This document shows, in pieces, positions 54,551-64,000 of a stretch of DNA of 64,000 nucleotides. Numbering within the stretch: the first letter of the stretch is position 1; every line of letters begins with the position of its first letter. Origin of the DNA: an uncultured Lachnospiraceae bacterium (GTDB taxonomy: Bacteria > Bacillota > Clostridia > Lachnospirales > Lachnospiraceae); contig CANQSB010000008.1 in NCBI GenBank assembly GCA_947626435.1, forward strand, positions 1 to 64,000, given 5' to 3'. The position numbers and the translations under genes are program-made. The notes under the pieces are model-generated. The model searched no databases. It had not been told where the DNA came from and saw only the letters and a program-made list of their open reading frames with translations.

Positions 54551-54590
54551 AGCGGAGGCATGGTAAAAAATTGCTTCCGCTGTATTTTTA
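54551..54590 (+). terminator. Intrinsic terminator after the AAA-nuclease gene
   Basis: AGCGGAGGCA (54551-54560) pairs with TGCTTCCGCT (54572-54581), allowing one G-T pair, and is followed by GTATTTTTA. Confidence 0.8.
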
Positions 54591-54722
54591 TATACAGGCA
54601 GTGTTTTTGCGATTAAAATTGGAAATGTCAATTTACAACATGGCGCTAAAATGGTATATTAATTATGTGGCAGCATTTACGCTTTACTGATAAAACAACT
54701 GTTGTAAAGGAGATACATATAA

Positions 54723-56309
54723 ATGAAGATAAAGAGGATTTTGTTGTGTTCCATTATAGCCATAGCCGCTGTATATATGGGCTTTGCGCTGTTTTTTGGA
54801 AGCCATTTTTATATAAACACATTCATAAACGGCGAAAATTATTCAGCCAGCTCAGCCGATGCCGTGCAGAAACACATACTTGACATATCAAGCCGCTACT
54901 CTCTGACAATCAACGGGCGTGGGCAGCTTTCAGACACTATCACTTCCGATGACATTATGCTGCGCATAGAATTTGGCGGTGAGCTGGATGATATTATCAA
55001 GGGGCAGAATATGTTCCTCTGGCCGCTGTCGCTTTTCAAAAAGTCGGAATATGCTATAGACACAATGGTTACATATGACGAAGGGCAGCTCAAAAAGAAA
55101 ATCGACGCGCTCAGCTTTTTTAAGACAGAGAACATCAGGCAGCCGCGCAACGCATATCTGAGCGGTTATACGGAAAATGGTTATCAAATAATCCCGGAGG
55201 ATAAAGGGACAGTGCCTGTCCGCGAAAGGATTTACAGCGCGGTGGAGGAAGCTGTAAATATGCTTGCGGTATCTGTGGATTTAAACGAAAAGGACTGTTA
55301 TGAAAACGCGGGGATTACATCAGAGGATAAAAGGCTGAAAAGCGAATGTGAGCAGAAAAACCGCCTGACAGGGACTACTATTACATACAAATTTGGCGAT
55401 GAAGCCGAAGTGCTTGACGGAAGCATCATAAAGGACTGGCTTGTCATGAATGGCAGTACGGTTGACATTGACGAGGAGCTTGTACGGGAATACGTCAATT
55501 CGCTTTCGAGAAAATATGACACATGGGGCAGGAAACGTGAATTTACGACTACTGAGGGAGAGACAATCACCATTGCAGAGGGAGCGTATGGCTGGTGGAT
55601 GAACCGCGCTGATGAGACGGCGGAGCTTATCGCGCAGATAAAAAGCGGGCAGAGCGGCGAGCGCATTCCCGTATACAGGGCGCAGGCGGCGCAGTACGGC
55701 GAAGACGATATTGGAAATACCTATGTCGAAATTGACCTGACAAGCCAGCATTTGTGGGTTTATAATGATGGTGAGCTTGTGGAAGAGTCAGATTTTGTAT
55801 CCGGCAATGTAAGCAACGGCAATATCACGCCGATCGGCATTTACAGCATTACATACAAAGAGCGGGACGCGACGCTCAGGGGCACGGGATATGCCTCAAG
55901 GGTGAGCTACTGGATGCCGTTTAACGGCAATGTAGGAATGCATGACGCGTCATGGAGGGGAGCGTTTGGCAATGATATTTACCTGACCAACGGCTCACAT
56001 GGCTGCGTGAACCTCCCTGTCAAAAAAGCGGAATCCATTTACAGCTATGTTGAAAAGGGAGAGCCTGTCATTGTTTATGGCGGAATGACTTCGCTGCCCC
56101 AGACAGAGCTTACAGATGAAGCTGAGACACAGCCAGAGCCTGAGCAGCAGCTAGAGCTTGAGACGCAGCCAGAGTCTGAAATACAGTCAGAGCTTGAGAC
56201 ACAGCCATCTCCAGCGGAAATTGATAATTCTGGCATGACTTTGGAACAGCAGATACAAATATTGATTGATGCGGGGCTGCTAAATCCTGATGGAACGCCA
56301 ATTCAATAA
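54723..56309 (+). CDS. L,D-transpeptidase (YkuD) with peptidoglycan-binding-like region
   Basis: A 528-residue exported wall enzyme that forms 3-3 cross-links or attaches proteins to peptidoglycan. An N-terminal membrane anchor lies at about 5-27. A long extracellular region of the type found in clostridial L,D-transpeptidases follows. The YkuD domain (about 340-460) begins YVEIDLTSQHLWVY and has the catalytic Cys near 427 in SHGCVNLP with its His in VGMHDA. A Glu/Gln/Pro-rich degenerate repeat tail (about 465-500, unit near LETQPE) precedes a short helical end. GTAAAGGAGA precedes the start. A wall using such cross-links depends less on D,D-transpeptidases. Confidence 0.92.
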   Translation: MKIKRILLCSIIAIAAVYMGFALFFGSHFYINTFINGENYSASSADAVQKHILDISSRYSLTINGRGQLSDTITSDDIMLRIEFGGELDDIIKGQNMFLWPLSLFKKSEYAIDTMVTYDEGQLKKKIDALSFFKTENIRQPRNAYLSGYTENGYQIIPEDKGTVPVRERIYSAVEEAVNMLAVSVDLNEKDCYENAGITSEDKRLKSECEQKNRLTGTTITYKFGDEAEVLDGSIIKDWLVMNGSTVDIDEELVREYVNSLSRKYDTWGRKREFTTTEGETITIAEGAYGWWMNRADETAELIAQIKSGQSGERIPVYRAQAAQYGEDDIGNTYVEIDLTSQHLWVYNDGELVEESDFVSGNVSNGNITPIGIYSITYKERDATLRGTGYASRVSYWMPFNGNVGMHDASWRGAFGNDIYLTNGSHGCVNLPVKKAESIYSYVEKGEPVIVYGGMTSLPQTELTDEAETQPEPEQQLELETQPESEIQSELETQPSPAEIDNSGMTLEQQIQILIDAGLLNPDGTPIQ

Positions 56310-56324
56310 CAGGCATTGGCGTTT
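56294..56324 (+). terminator. Terminator overlapping the L,D-transpeptidase stop
   Basis: AACGCCAAT (56294-56302) and ATTGGCGTT (56315-56323) form a perfect nine-base stem; the stop codon is in the loop. The T-run is short (four), so efficiency may be modest. Confidence 0.65.
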
Positions 56325-56438
56325 TCCACAGGTAATAATTGATTTGCTTTTTAAGCATCTTTGCAATATACTGAAAATATAAGCATCAGCAGTCTTATTT
56401 GCTGCATTTAGCTGTGTATGGGTGACATGGAGGATTGT

Positions 56439-58331
56439 ATGGGAAAAAAGATAGCAGTTTTTTCGACCGCTTGGAATGGAGAGCATATCGGAAGCATATT
56501 AAAGGGTATTCAGCAGAAAACTGCGGAAACGCACAACGATTTGTACATATTTAACACCTACGGGGGCTTTGAGGTCGAGGAGGAATTTAATGAATGTGAG
56601 TACAATATCTTTAACCTTGCCCTGCAGACGGAGTTTGACGGCGCGCTTATACTGTCAAACAATACGGATTCAATAGAAAGAATAGAACAGCTTGCGGGAG
56701 AGCTAAAAAGGATGAATGTCCCTTGCATAAACCTTGAGGAGGACATTCCCGACCTCCATTTTATCGGTACAAACAATTATGCGGCTATGGAAACCATAAT
56801 GGAGCATCTGGTGACGGTTCATGATTTTAAAACCTTTAATTATGTCGGCGGACACGCAAATCACATAGAAAACAAGCAGCGCAAACAGGCATTTCTGGAT
56901 GTGTTGGGCAGACATGGCATAGATATAGATGAACGCAGAATACGCGATTATAAATTTACGCGTGAGTGCGGCAAAAAAGCGTTTAATGATTTTTATGAAA
57001 TGGGGCTTGCGTTTCCGGATGTCGTCGTATGCGCCAATGATGACATGGCGATAGGCTACATGGCGGAAGCGGAGAGACATGGCTACAAGGTTCCGGATGA
57101 TTTCAGGATTACGGGTTTTGACAATCTTTCACAGGCATACTGCAATATTCCGCCGATTGCGAGCATAGGACGCGGCAAGGAGGAGCTTGGCATGCAGGCG
57201 GTAGAGCAGCTGCTTGGTCTTATTGAGGGTAAGGAATACCCCCGCGTGTCATATATAGCTTCAGAATTTAGTCCCAACGCAAGCTGCGGCTGTGACAGAG
57301 GAATAGAATATCTGCAGCAGGTTCAAAAACATAAGGCGGACATGGAACGCAGGAACCTAGACCAGCGTTGGCGCATAAACTTTATGCAGAAAAGGCTGCT
57401 TGCGTGCCAGAGCGAAAAGGAGTTTATCAAGGCGCTTAACCGCGAACGCCACAGCTTTGCGTTTGAGCATCTGGCGATTATGGTAAGCAGGGATGAGTTT
57501 GATGCGGACGAGCCTGCCCATACGCCTATGCGGAAAGGCTATCCGGAGCAGATGCGCGTCATGTACAGCGATATTATCACAATCGGCGACGAACCGGTAA
57601 TGCTTGACACTGACAGGCTCGTGTGCGACGGTTATCTGAATGACGGAAGGGATTCACATTCCTTCGTGTTCCTGCCGATACATCTTCGCGGCAGGAGCTA
57701 CGGCTACTGCATGCTTGAAGGATGCCTCGACTATATTTATGACGGCAACCTTTTTTACTGGATAAGCGTAATCAACGCAGTGATAGAGCATATAAGGCAG
57801 AATGAGCATATCAGGCGGTTGAACCAGCGTTTAAACAGGATGTATATGCAGGATTCACTTACGAACATATACAACCGTTTTGCAATAAAGAATTTTGGAG
57901 AGCCGCTTTTGGCAAAAAACAAGCTTGAAAAACATATGACGCTCTTCCTGTTTGCCGATTTGGACGGCTTAAAGGCGATAAACGATACCTATGGGCACGA
58001 GGCGGGGGACGCGGCGATAAAGGCGGCGGCAAAAATCATAAGCCAGTCATGTCCGGACGATACCTATGTGTGCATACGCTACGGCGGAGACGAGTTTTTG
58101 ATGATTGGCACATACAGAGAGGACAGGGATGCGGAATACATCAAAAAGAATATAGCGCAAAAAATAGATGAATTTAATGCCCGGAGCAGTCTGCCTGCCA
58201 AGCTGAACATGAGCATAGGTTCGATAATAGCCTCTCCTGACAACGGCGCGGCGGACATGGAATACTATATCAGCAAGGCGGACGCGATGATGTACCGCAT
58301 AAAGAAGGAGCGCAAGGCGGCACGAGAGTAG
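56439..58331 (+). CDS. LacI-type sensor domain-GGDEF diguanylate cyclase
   Basis: A 630-residue cytosolic protein. Residues about 1-285 are a periplasmic-binding-protein-like domain as in LacI regulators (IAVFSTAWNGEHIGSILKGIQ; VVCANDDMAIGYMAEAERHGYKVPDDFRITGFDN) but without the helix-turn-helix. A middle region (about 310-445) is followed by a coiled segment and a GGDEF domain with RYGGDEFLMIG near 548. The RxxD inhibitory site five residues upstream is absent. It should make c-di-GMP under control of a small ligand, perhaps a sugar. The start at 56439 follows GGAGG; an in-frame ATG lies 21 bases upstream, before that site. Confidence 0.9.
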   Translation: MGKKIAVFSTAWNGEHIGSILKGIQQKTAETHNDLYIFNTYGGFEVEEEFNECEYNIFNLALQTEFDGALILSNNTDSIERIEQLAGELKRMNVPCINLEEDIPDLHFIGTNNYAAMETIMEHLVTVHDFKTFNYVGGHANHIENKQRKQAFLDVLGRHGIDIDERRIRDYKFTRECGKKAFNDFYEMGLAFPDVVVCANDDMAIGYMAEAERHGYKVPDDFRITGFDNLSQAYCNIPPIASIGRGKEELGMQAVEQLLGLIEGKEYPRVSYIASEFSPNASCGCDRGIEYLQQVQKHKADMERRNLDQRWRINFMQKRLLACQSEKEFIKALNRERHSFAFEHLAIMVSRDEFDADEPAHTPMRKGYPEQMRVMYSDIITIGDEPVMLDTDRLVCDGYLNDGRDSHSFVFLPIHLRGRSYGYCMLEGCLDYIYDGNLFYWISVINAVIEHIRQNEHIRRLNQRLNRMYMQDSLTNIYNRFAIKNFGEPLLAKNKLEKHMTLFLFADLDGLKAINDTYGHEAGDAAIKAAAKIISQSCPDDTYVCIRYGGDEFLMIGTYREDRDAEYIKKNIAQKIDEFNARSSLPAKLNMSIGSIIASPDNGAADMEYYISKADAMMYRIKKERKAARE

Positions 58332-58387
58332 GAAATAATAAAAAGGGTAACAAATGTAATTAAGTCATATATAAGGGAGGAGTAATT

Positions 58388-60109
58388 ATGGAACAAAAGA
58401 CCGAGGGTTTCAGTATTAGGACAAAGATTCTGCTTCCGGCGAGCGCGCTTATTATATTAATAGGCGTTATTCTGGGAGTGTCGTCTTATCGGCGCATTTC
58501 TGACGGGCTTGTTGGAATGGGCATTGAGGAGGCGACTATGGCTGCGAAGATTGCCACGAAGGTAATCGACGGCGACATGCTTGAAAAGCTGAGCGTCGGT
58601 GACGAGGGAACGCAGGAGTATAACGCGCTTTTGGAAAGCATGCGCGACATTCAGCAGGACTGCGGGATAGCCTTTTTATATACGCTTTATACGGATGGAA
58701 ATAAGGTATATTACAGCGTCGATACCGATACCACGTCAAACCAGAACGCTATCGGGGAGGAGTTTGAAGCGTCTTATTCCGAGCTTTCGGGCGTGTTCGG
58801 AGGCGATTATTATGTGCAGGACTATATCGACCATACCGAGGACGGTGATTTGATTTCGGCATATATGCCTATCAAAAACAGCAGCGGCAGCATAATAAGC
58901 ATTCTCGGCTGTGACTACGATGCGGCGTCCGTTTCCAAGAGGCTGTCGAACACATTAAGCCAAATCATATGGATTACGGTCATATCGCTTGCGGCATCGC
59001 TTGTCATACTAAGCGTTGTAATCGGTCAAATTACGAAAAGCCTGCGCGCGGTTGATGGAAAGATATATGAGCTTGTGCACAACGAGGGTGATTTGACGCA
59101 GAAACTTGAAGTTTCGGCAAAAGACGAGACGGGTCTTATAGCGGAAAACGTAAATGCGCTGCTTGAATATATACGCGGCATTATGCTGAACATTTTTAAT
59201 AATTCAGAACATCTGAGCAGTTCCTCCAAAACTATAGCCGAAAGCCTTGCAAACGCCGGTGACGGCATATCCGGCGTATCATCGACAATGGAAGAGATGA
59301 GCGCCGCAATGCAGGAAACGTCAGCCTCACTCAATCAGATAACGGGAGAGGTGTCGCAGATTTATTCCACGATTGAAAATATTTCGGCAAACGCGCAGGA
59401 GGGCAACAACGCTTCGATTAATACTTGTAAAAAAGCCGCGGATATATACAGAAATGCGGCTGATGACCAGCGAAGCGCAAAGGCGCGCGCCGAGGAATTA
59501 GCCTTGGCGATGAACGAGAGCATCGAGCGGTCGAAGGCAGTAAACAAGATAACTACGCTTACTGAAAATATTTTGAACATCACCTCTCAGACGAACCTGC
59601 TCTCGCTCAACGCAAGCATCGAGGCGGCGAGGGCGGGCGAATCAGGGCGCGGCTTTGCGGTAGTCGCAAGTGAGATAGGCAAGCTTGCCACTGACTCGGC
59701 AAATGCGGCTACGCAGATTCAGGAAGTCAGCAACGCGGTTATAGCTTCTGTGGACGAGCTGTCAAACAAGGCGGAGGAATTGCTTGCCTTTGTCGAGCAG
59801 ACGGCAATGGGCGGCTATGAAAAGCTGCTTGAAACAAGCGAGAGCTACCGCAAGGATGTGGACGATATGAGCAATATGATGCGGAGCTTTGCAGGCGAAT
59901 GTGAGAACATAAAAGAGCGTATTGACTATATAAAGCAGTCGGTTTCGGACGTGGATGCCGCCGTAGAGGAGAGCGCTAAGGGTATTACTGTCGTCACTGA
60001 CACCGCGGTAACGCTTACCGGCAGCGTGAACGATATAGGCGCTGAGGCGGCAGGCAGCAGCAGTATTGCGGATGAGCTGTTAAATGAGGTAAATAAGTTT
60101 AAGCTTTGA
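58388..60109 (+). CDS. Methyl-accepting chemotaxis protein
   Basis: A 573-residue receptor. Membrane helices at about 14-32 and 196-216 bracket a single Cache-like extracellular domain ([29 protein letters not shown]). HAMP follows (about 217-270). The signalling domain contains the conserved hairpin tip [20 protein letters not shown] near 400-420. It has the C-terminal EVNKFKL end without a CheR-docking pentapeptide. Clear GGGAGGAG precedes the start. It lies 56 bases after the diguanylate cyclase on the same strand. No other chemotaxis genes are in the window. Confidence 0.93.
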   Translation: MEQKTEGFSIRTKILLPASALIILIGVILGVSSYRRISDGLVGMGIEEATMAAKIATKVIDGDMLEKLSVGDEGTQEYNALLESMRDIQQDCGIAFLYTLYTDGNKVYYSVDTDTTSNQNAIGEEFEASYSELSGVFGGDYYVQDYIDHTEDGDLISAYMPIKNSSGSIISILGCDYDAASVSKRLSNTLSQIIWITVISLAASLVILSVVIGQITKSLRAVDGKIYELVHNEGDLTQKLEVSAKDETGLIAENVNALLEYIRGIMLNIFNNSEHLSSSSKTIAESLANAGDGISGVSSTMEEMSAAMQETSASLNQITGEVSQIYSTIENISANAQEGNNASINTCKKAADIYRNAADDQRSAKARAEELALAMNESIERSKAVNKITTLTENILNITSQTNLLSLNASIEAARAGESGRGFAVVASEIGKLATDSANAATQIQEVSNAVIASVDELSNKAEELLAFVEQTAMGGYEKLLETSESYRKDVDDMSNMMRSFAGECENIKERIDYIKQSVSDVDAAVEESAKGITVVTDTAVTLTGSVNDIGAEAAGSSSIADELLNEVNKFKL

Positions 60110-60133
60110 TTTATATGCGAGGAGATATCCCAA

Positions 60134-60733
60134 ATGATAAAATACATTCTGGCATCCAATTCCCCGAGGCGCAGGGAGCTCTTGGAGCAGGTCGGGCTCA
60201 GGTTTGAAGTGCTGGCATCACATGGCGAGGAGATAATTACTAAGCAGCTTCCGTATGAAATAGTGGAAGAACTCTCATATCAAAAGGCATCGGAAGTGTC
60301 GCAGAAATATTTGCAAAGCGTCTCCGCAGACAAAAATGACACTACCGTCATAATCGGCGCCGACACAATAGTTGCTTATGAGGGCGAAATAATGGGCAAG
60401 CCAAAGGACAAATCGGATGCCGTTCGGATGCTTGCCCGGCTTCAAGGAAAAACCCATCAGGTCTATACGGGCGTCACGCTCATAATCAATTCACCCGAAG
60501 GACAGAATACAGTTACCTTTCACGAAAAGACAAGCGTCAGCATATACCCCGTAAGCAGGGAGCGCATCGACGCGTATGTAGCGACAGGCGAGCCTATGGA
60601 CAAAGCGGGCGCATACGCGATACAGGGACGCTTTGCGGCGTATGTTAAAGGCATAGATGGCGACTACAATAACGTGGTGGGACTTCCCGTCGCGCGTCTG
60701 ATGAATGAACTTTTTGCTCTAAAGCTTGCATAA
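60134..60733 (+). CDS. maf: Maf-family nucleoside triphosphate pyrophosphatase
   Basis: A 199-residue Maf protein that hydrolyses modified or non-canonical nucleotides such as dTTP, UTP or methylated derivatives. The signature ILASNSPRRRELLEQVG is at residues 4-20, VIIGADTIVAYEG near 74, and GEPMDKAGAYAIQG near 155. Length is normal. GAGGAGATA precedes the start. It follows the chemotaxis receptor by 24 bases and ends before a promoter for the next gene. Confidence 0.94.
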   Translation: MIKYILASNSPRRRELLEQVGLRFEVLASHGEEIITKQLPYEIVEELSYQKASEVSQKYLQSVSADKNDTTVIIGADTIVAYEGEIMGKPKDKSDAVRMLARLQGKTHQVYTGVTLIINSPEGQNTVTFHEKTSVSIYPVSRERIDAYVATGEPMDKAGAYAIQGRFAAYVKGIDGDYNNVVGLPVARLMNELFALKLA

Positions 60734-60737
60734 GGTC

Positions 60738-60765
60738 TTTACAAATATATATGATAGGCTATATT
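60738..60765 (+). promoter_or_regulatory. Promoter upstream of the 87-residue protein gene
   Basis: TTTACA (60738-60743) and TATATT (60760-60765), 16-base spacer, about 40 bases before the start codon at 60808. Confidence 0.5.
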
Positions 60766-60807
60766 ATATAGATAAAACAAATATAAAAAATATTTTGGAG
60801 GTACATT

Positions 60808-61071
60808 ATGCACGAATATGATGACGCGGTACTTAATTGTTTTTTGGAAAATCAGTTAAAGCTGCTTCCCGAAAAGGTTGCTGAAAACATTGACGAGGCG
60901 GAGGCGTTTTTGGAGGAGTGCATGGCGGTAGTCGTAGATTCTGTGGACGAGGTATGGGATTACTTTGACGAGGAAGGCATGGATTTGGAAGGACAGGAGA
61001 AAGATGAAATCCTTGACGCGCCGGAGGTATTCGATGTTGGCGATGGCAGATACCTTATAGTGGAAAGCTGA
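60808..61071 (+). CDS. Small acidic protein of unknown function
   Basis: An 87-residue, strongly acidic protein with more than twenty Asp or Glu residues. It is predicted mainly helical (KLLPEKVAENIDEAEAFLEECMAVV) and ends in GDGRYLIVE. No membrane segment, signal peptide or metal motif is seen. TTGGAGGTAC precedes the ATG and a promoter lies upstream, so expression is likely. It is 82 bases before the 708-residue protein and may be co-transcribed with it. I do not recognise the family. Confidence 0.65.
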   Translation: MHEYDDAVLNCFLENQLKLLPEKVAENIDEAEAFLEECMAVVVDSVDEVWDYFDEEGMDLEGQEKDEILDAPEVFDVGDGRYLIVES

Positions 61072-61153
61072 TTAGCGTCTTCCGTATGGAGGGCGGACGA
61101 TACGGACAGGAAATACTTGACTTAAAATAACGAAATGGAATAGGTAAACGACG

Positions 61154-63280
61154 GTGGAAAGAAAATCTAATATAACAGCGTGGCAGCTAAATTTATTTGA
61201 TGGCTTTGACAAGGACGTAATGGTAATGCAGCGTGATGAGCAGGAGGTATTCGATGATGCGATTCATGTATTTTTTGAGAGGGAATATTATGACGCATAT
61301 GTGTCAAAGGCGGCAAAATACAGTACGCACAGGTACGCGTATCATGAGGATAAGCTTGGCGAGGTCATAAACCAGATATTTGACGAGGATATCAAAGGGC
61401 TTGTCCTGCACATGAATGTTGACGCGTCCCAGCCCAAAAACGTGCTTTGTGAGGAGCGTTATCTCTCTGCAAAGGATTTGTTGGGACTTAGGGATGCGGC
61501 GGACAGCTACCACTATATGTATATGGCATCAATAGAAAGGGGCACGAAGGAGGAAGCCGCCGCAAGGCTGTGGACAAAGTACGTCTATATAATAGGCAGA
61601 CTGCCCGATTTTAGGAAAAAGCCCGCGGAGGGCGAAAAGCAGACCTTTGAGCTCATGACGATGAAACGCAAAAAGGATGGTTCGCAGGCGACGGCGCAGG
61701 ACTTTGATTATGAGGCGCTAAAGATATTTCTGACGCCCGAAAGCGCGCAGCGGTTTAATCCGGACAAAAAGCCCGTAAGTAAATACAAGCTTTCAATGCT
61801 TTCACAGCTTGTCAAAGGGAAATTGCAGGTCGTCGTGGAGCCTCATAGGAATTATTGGCTTGAATATGACCCTGCTACAATTGATATAAAGGGTCTTCTG
61901 GACATACCGCAGTTTGACGAAGAAACGGTGAGGGAGAGGGTAAGGAAATACTTTGACCTTGACAGGCTGTATATGCTTATTATGCCGCAAACCGGCGACT
62001 ATGTGAGGTCAATAGGACTTCCTTTCCTGATGAAGCTCGACGAAAAAAACATAATGATGTATATTTTTGAAAAATATGACAATGCTGTCAGTTATGTGCT
62101 TCAAAATCCTATGCTCCTGCCTGTGCTTGACGGCATATTTCCGATAGGCGTGCTCGACAAAAAGGATAAGCTTACCAATCTCAATGTAATTACCGCGATT
62201 GCGGAAAAAGCCGGCGTGACGGGCATAACGCTTGAAGCTGACACGAAAAATGCGGTGGTCTGCAAAATGGAATTTTTCAAGAACGCTTCAGGCAGGGAGT
62301 TTGACTTGGAAAAGCTCTTGGACGGCGAGACGCTTGCCGCGATTTCAAATGAGGGCAATACGGATAAAAAATACCGTATCCCTGCCGTTCCTTTTTATGA
62401 TAGGACAAATGAATATATCATAAGCAAGGAGCGCATAAGCGAGCTTACCGCGCATATCGACAATGATGCGGATCAGGGGCTTGCGTATCTGTCAGGCTGT
62501 ACGCTTGCGGAGCATATGGCGTATATGCGTGAGGCAGCCGCACGCTTTGAGAAGGCGAGAAATGAAAAAGATGAGGAAAAACTGGCATCATACAATCGAC
62601 TTTTAAATAAACTTACCGTACCGCTCACCGAGCTGTTGTGTGAAATGCCATACATTTATACCCTGCGCGATGAAAAAGGTGGTTTTGTGCTGAAAAACGA
62701 GCTTGCCTACCTTATCGTGACCAACCGCTATGAGGCGGGGCGCAAGGGCGAGGGAAAGCTTATGCCTGCCGGCGTGGACAATGAGCAGTTTACGCAAAAG
62801 CTGTGTGAGGCGTGTAAGGCGGCTGTGCTTACGGATGGTCCGAGCCTTTTGTGTATTTTGGATACCAAGCTTATGAGCGAGGTCGCCAAGAAGTGGAAGG
62901 AATCGGAGGCGTTCCGCGAGGAATTGATGATTTATCTTACGCAGGGATGCGGCTTTTCATACAATGAGGCGCTTCACCGCTATAAGCGGTTGAAAACGGA
63001 CGGCAGCATCTTTGCGGAATTTACCATGGCAGTCAGGGATGGCGCTTATCCGTCTGTCGGTATGCTCAATATTGACGGAAATACTGCAAGTACGCTTGCA
63101 GAGCAGAATGGGCTTAACTTTGCCGAGGCTTACGACAGGCTTTTGTCAATCAGGCTTGGAGAGCCTGTACCTGCTCAAACGACTGACACGACTGACACAA
63201 ATGTCACAAAAGCCGTCAGCCAAGATACGCCGGATGAAAACGGCAAAAAAGGATTATTTAGCAAGCTTTTCAAAAAATAA
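61154..63280 (+). CDS. Large cytosolic protein of unknown function
   Basis: A 708-residue soluble protein starting with GTG. It shows no catalytic motif that I recognise. Segments near 195-235 (ALKIFLTPESAQRF, LSQLVKGKLQVVVEP, NYWLEY) and 255-300 (VRSIGLPFLMKL) recall the SseB N-terminal fold used in some envelope or stress proteins, but the likeness is weak. The C-terminus is a Thr/Asp-rich linker ending in KKGLFSKLFKK, a basic amphipathic tail that could touch the membrane. The ribosome site is weak (TAGG), so an upstream or internal start is possible. It is followed by a hairpin at 63334. Confidence 0.55.
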   Translation: MERKSNITAWQLNLFDGFDKDVMVMQRDEQEVFDDAIHVFFEREYYDAYVSKAAKYSTHRYAYHEDKLGEVINQIFDEDIKGLVLHMNVDASQPKNVLCEERYLSAKDLLGLRDAADSYHYMYMASIERGTKEEAAARLWTKYVYIIGRLPDFRKKPAEGEKQTFELMTMKRKKDGSQATAQDFDYEALKIFLTPESAQRFNPDKKPVSKYKLSMLSQLVKGKLQVVVEPHRNYWLEYDPATIDIKGLLDIPQFDEETVRERVRKYFDLDRLYMLIMPQTGDYVRSIGLPFLMKLDEKNIMMYIFEKYDNAVSYVLQNPMLLPVLDGIFPIGVLDKKDKLTNLNVITAIAEKAGVTGITLEADTKNAVVCKMEFFKNASGREFDLEKLLDGETLAAISNEGNTDKKYRIPAVPFYDRTNEYIISKERISELTAHIDNDADQGLAYLSGCTLAEHMAYMREAAARFEKARNEKDEEKLASYNRLLNKLTVPLTELLCEMPYIYTLRDEKGGFVLKNELAYLIVTNRYEAGRKGEGKLMPAGVDNEQFTQKLCEACKAAVLTDGPSLLCILDTKLMSEVAKKWKESEAFREELMIYLTQGCGFSYNEALHRYKRLKTDGSIFAEFTMAVRDGAYPSVGMLNIDGNTASTLAEQNGLNFAEAYDRLLSIRLGEPVPAQTTDTTDTNVTKAVSQDTPDENGKKGLFSKLFKK

Positions 63281-63333
63281 CTAAACTATTGCTTGTTAAA
63301 TATTAGACAACAAAATTTATTATTTTTGGTAAA

Positions 63334-63372
63334 AAGCAAAGAAGCCTGATATAAAATCAGACTTCTTTGCTT
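63334..63372. terminator. Strong hairpin, bidirectional terminator candidate
   Basis: AAGCAAAGAAG with CTGAT pairs with ATCAG and CTTCTTTGCTT, giving about 16 base pairs and one mismatch. A T-run follows only when read on the minus strand (GCTTTTTACC), while on the plus strand GTGTAAAA follows. The remainder of the 365-base gap (63281-63645) is AT-rich. It also holds an imperfect stem, TATTGCA (63578) with TGCAATA (63606), shortly before the next gene, and no clear promoter pair. Confidence 0.55.
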
Positions 63373-63645
63373 GTGTAAAAGGGGAATTCTTCCGGAATTG
63401 CTAATTAGCAAGTCTAGTATTGCTACTAAACATATCTTTATGATACACTCAAAATTTTAATCTATCTATAACTATTTTGCAAAAAGGTAACACTATATTG
63501 CTTAAAAATTTTACTGTACTTTTCATAAATTTATGTTAAAATATATTTATATGTAAGAATATAAGCAATTATGTAGGTATTGCATCAGCCATAGAGGCAT
63601 CGGTTTGCAATATTAGAATAATAATTTATGGAAAGGGTGGGCTAA

Positions 63646-64000
63646 ATGGCAGACAGTCTTAGGCTTTCAAGAGACGAGATTATCATTTGCTACAAGGAGG
63701 ACGTCGTCAGGCTTATAAAGTTTCTGCCTTGGCTTCAGGGGGCAAGCGGCGGCGCGTCGTCAAGCATATACAGCGGAGAGGGCATAGACAAAAGCTCAAT
63801 GGCAGTGCCGGTTTACGATTCAAACCTGCTTAACTTTGTCAAGGAAGCAAAAAAGACAGATTTTATAAACAGAAATTATGTCTACACCTTTTCCCGTTAC
63901 AGAATGAAGACGGCACAGGACGAGCTTAGGGTGATAAGCGCCTGCTCGCTGCAGGATATATCGGTTCTGGGCGATATCCTGTCAAAGTATATCTTAAAGG
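63646..64000 (+). CDS. N-terminal part of an unrecognised protein (cut by window end)
   Basis: The reading frame starts at ATG after AAAGGGTGGG and runs open for 118 codons to the edge of the window. The start MADSLRLSRDEIIICYKEDVV is followed by a Gly/Ser-rich stretch (GASGGASSSIYSGEG) and mixed helical sequence. No family was recognised. Codon use matches the surrounding chromosome, so it is very likely a real gene. Confidence 0.7.
   Translation, partial: MADSLRLSRDEIIICYKEDVVRLIKFLPWLQGASGGASSSIYSGEGIDKSSMAVPVYDSNLLNFVKEAKKTDFINRNYVYTFSRYRMKTAQDELRVISACSLQDISVLGDILSKYILK

Noticed and set aside
55000-60000. Prophage or conjugative element
   Set aside because: No capsid, tail, portal, integrase, relaxase or type IV secretion genes occur anywhere in the window.
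63578-63612. c-di-GMP (GEMM) riboswitch before the last gene
   Set aside because: A stem is present but the conserved GEMM core bases were not found.

Overview
The window reads as a chromosomal segment of a Clostridia bacterium, most likely a Lachnospiraceae member. The indicators are AddAB rather than RecBCD, a VanG-type D-Ala-D-Ser operon, GltB/GltD glutamate synthase, dense hybrid histidine kinases with HD-GYP and GGDEF proteins, a PD-(D/E)XK AAA-ATPase of the kind abundant in gut Firmicutes, and strong GGAGG ribosome sites. Taxonomy is inferred from gene families; no rRNA, tRNA or CRISPR array was seen.

Layout. 1-9.4 kb: twin hairpin repeats, the addB-addA repair operon, a HAD phosphatase, a CPBP membrane protease and a convergent flavin reductase. 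9.6-16.1 kb: a complete vanG-type cluster (vanR, vanS, vanG, vanXY, vanT). An exact match to the recalled VanR-box consensus and a very long hairpin with a U-tract lie between vanS and vanG. VanXY carries an internal repeat expansion and vanT begins with a 15-bp coding tandem repeat. 16.1-23.7 kb: a Panacea-domain antitoxin-like regulator and a YgjP-type metallopeptidase behind a promoter with a palindromic operator. An AT-rich antimicrobial-peptide-type module (response regulator, intramembrane-sensing kinase, ABC ATPase, FtsX permease) follows, and then a decayed second copy of the metallopeptidase region. 23.7-30.1 kb: gltB-gltD behind a structured leader.

30.1-43.7 kb is a signalling island. 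Four hybrid histidine kinases, two stand-alone receivers and a receiver-HD-GYP phosphodiesterase lie in two divergent operons. One kinase has two tandem extracellular sensor regions; another is fused to a complete DegV lipid-binding domain. An orphan amino-acid-type binding lipoprotein follows. 44.8-52.7 kb: a large protein with a degenerate KaiC-like N-terminus and a PEP/pyruvate-type ATP-grasp domain, then a transposase remnant, an AT-rich pair of ABC exporters, a broken flavodoxin and a 5'-truncated second copy of the ATP-grasp gene. 52.8-64 kb: AAA-ATPase/nuclease, L,D-transpeptidase, a LacI-type sensor-GGDEF protein, a chemotaxis receptor, Maf, two uncharacterised proteins and the start of a further gene cut by the window end.

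Two themes stand out. First, much of the content concerns cell-envelope defence (vanG operon, Bce-like module, L,D-transpeptidase, ABC exporters) and c-di-GMP/phosphorelay signalling. Second, both AT-rich transporter cassettes sit in the same configuration: complete resident gene, foreign cassette, then a 5'-truncated duplicate of the resident gene. That is the layout expected if circular DNA carrying a 3' fragment of the resident gene integrated by a single homologous crossover.
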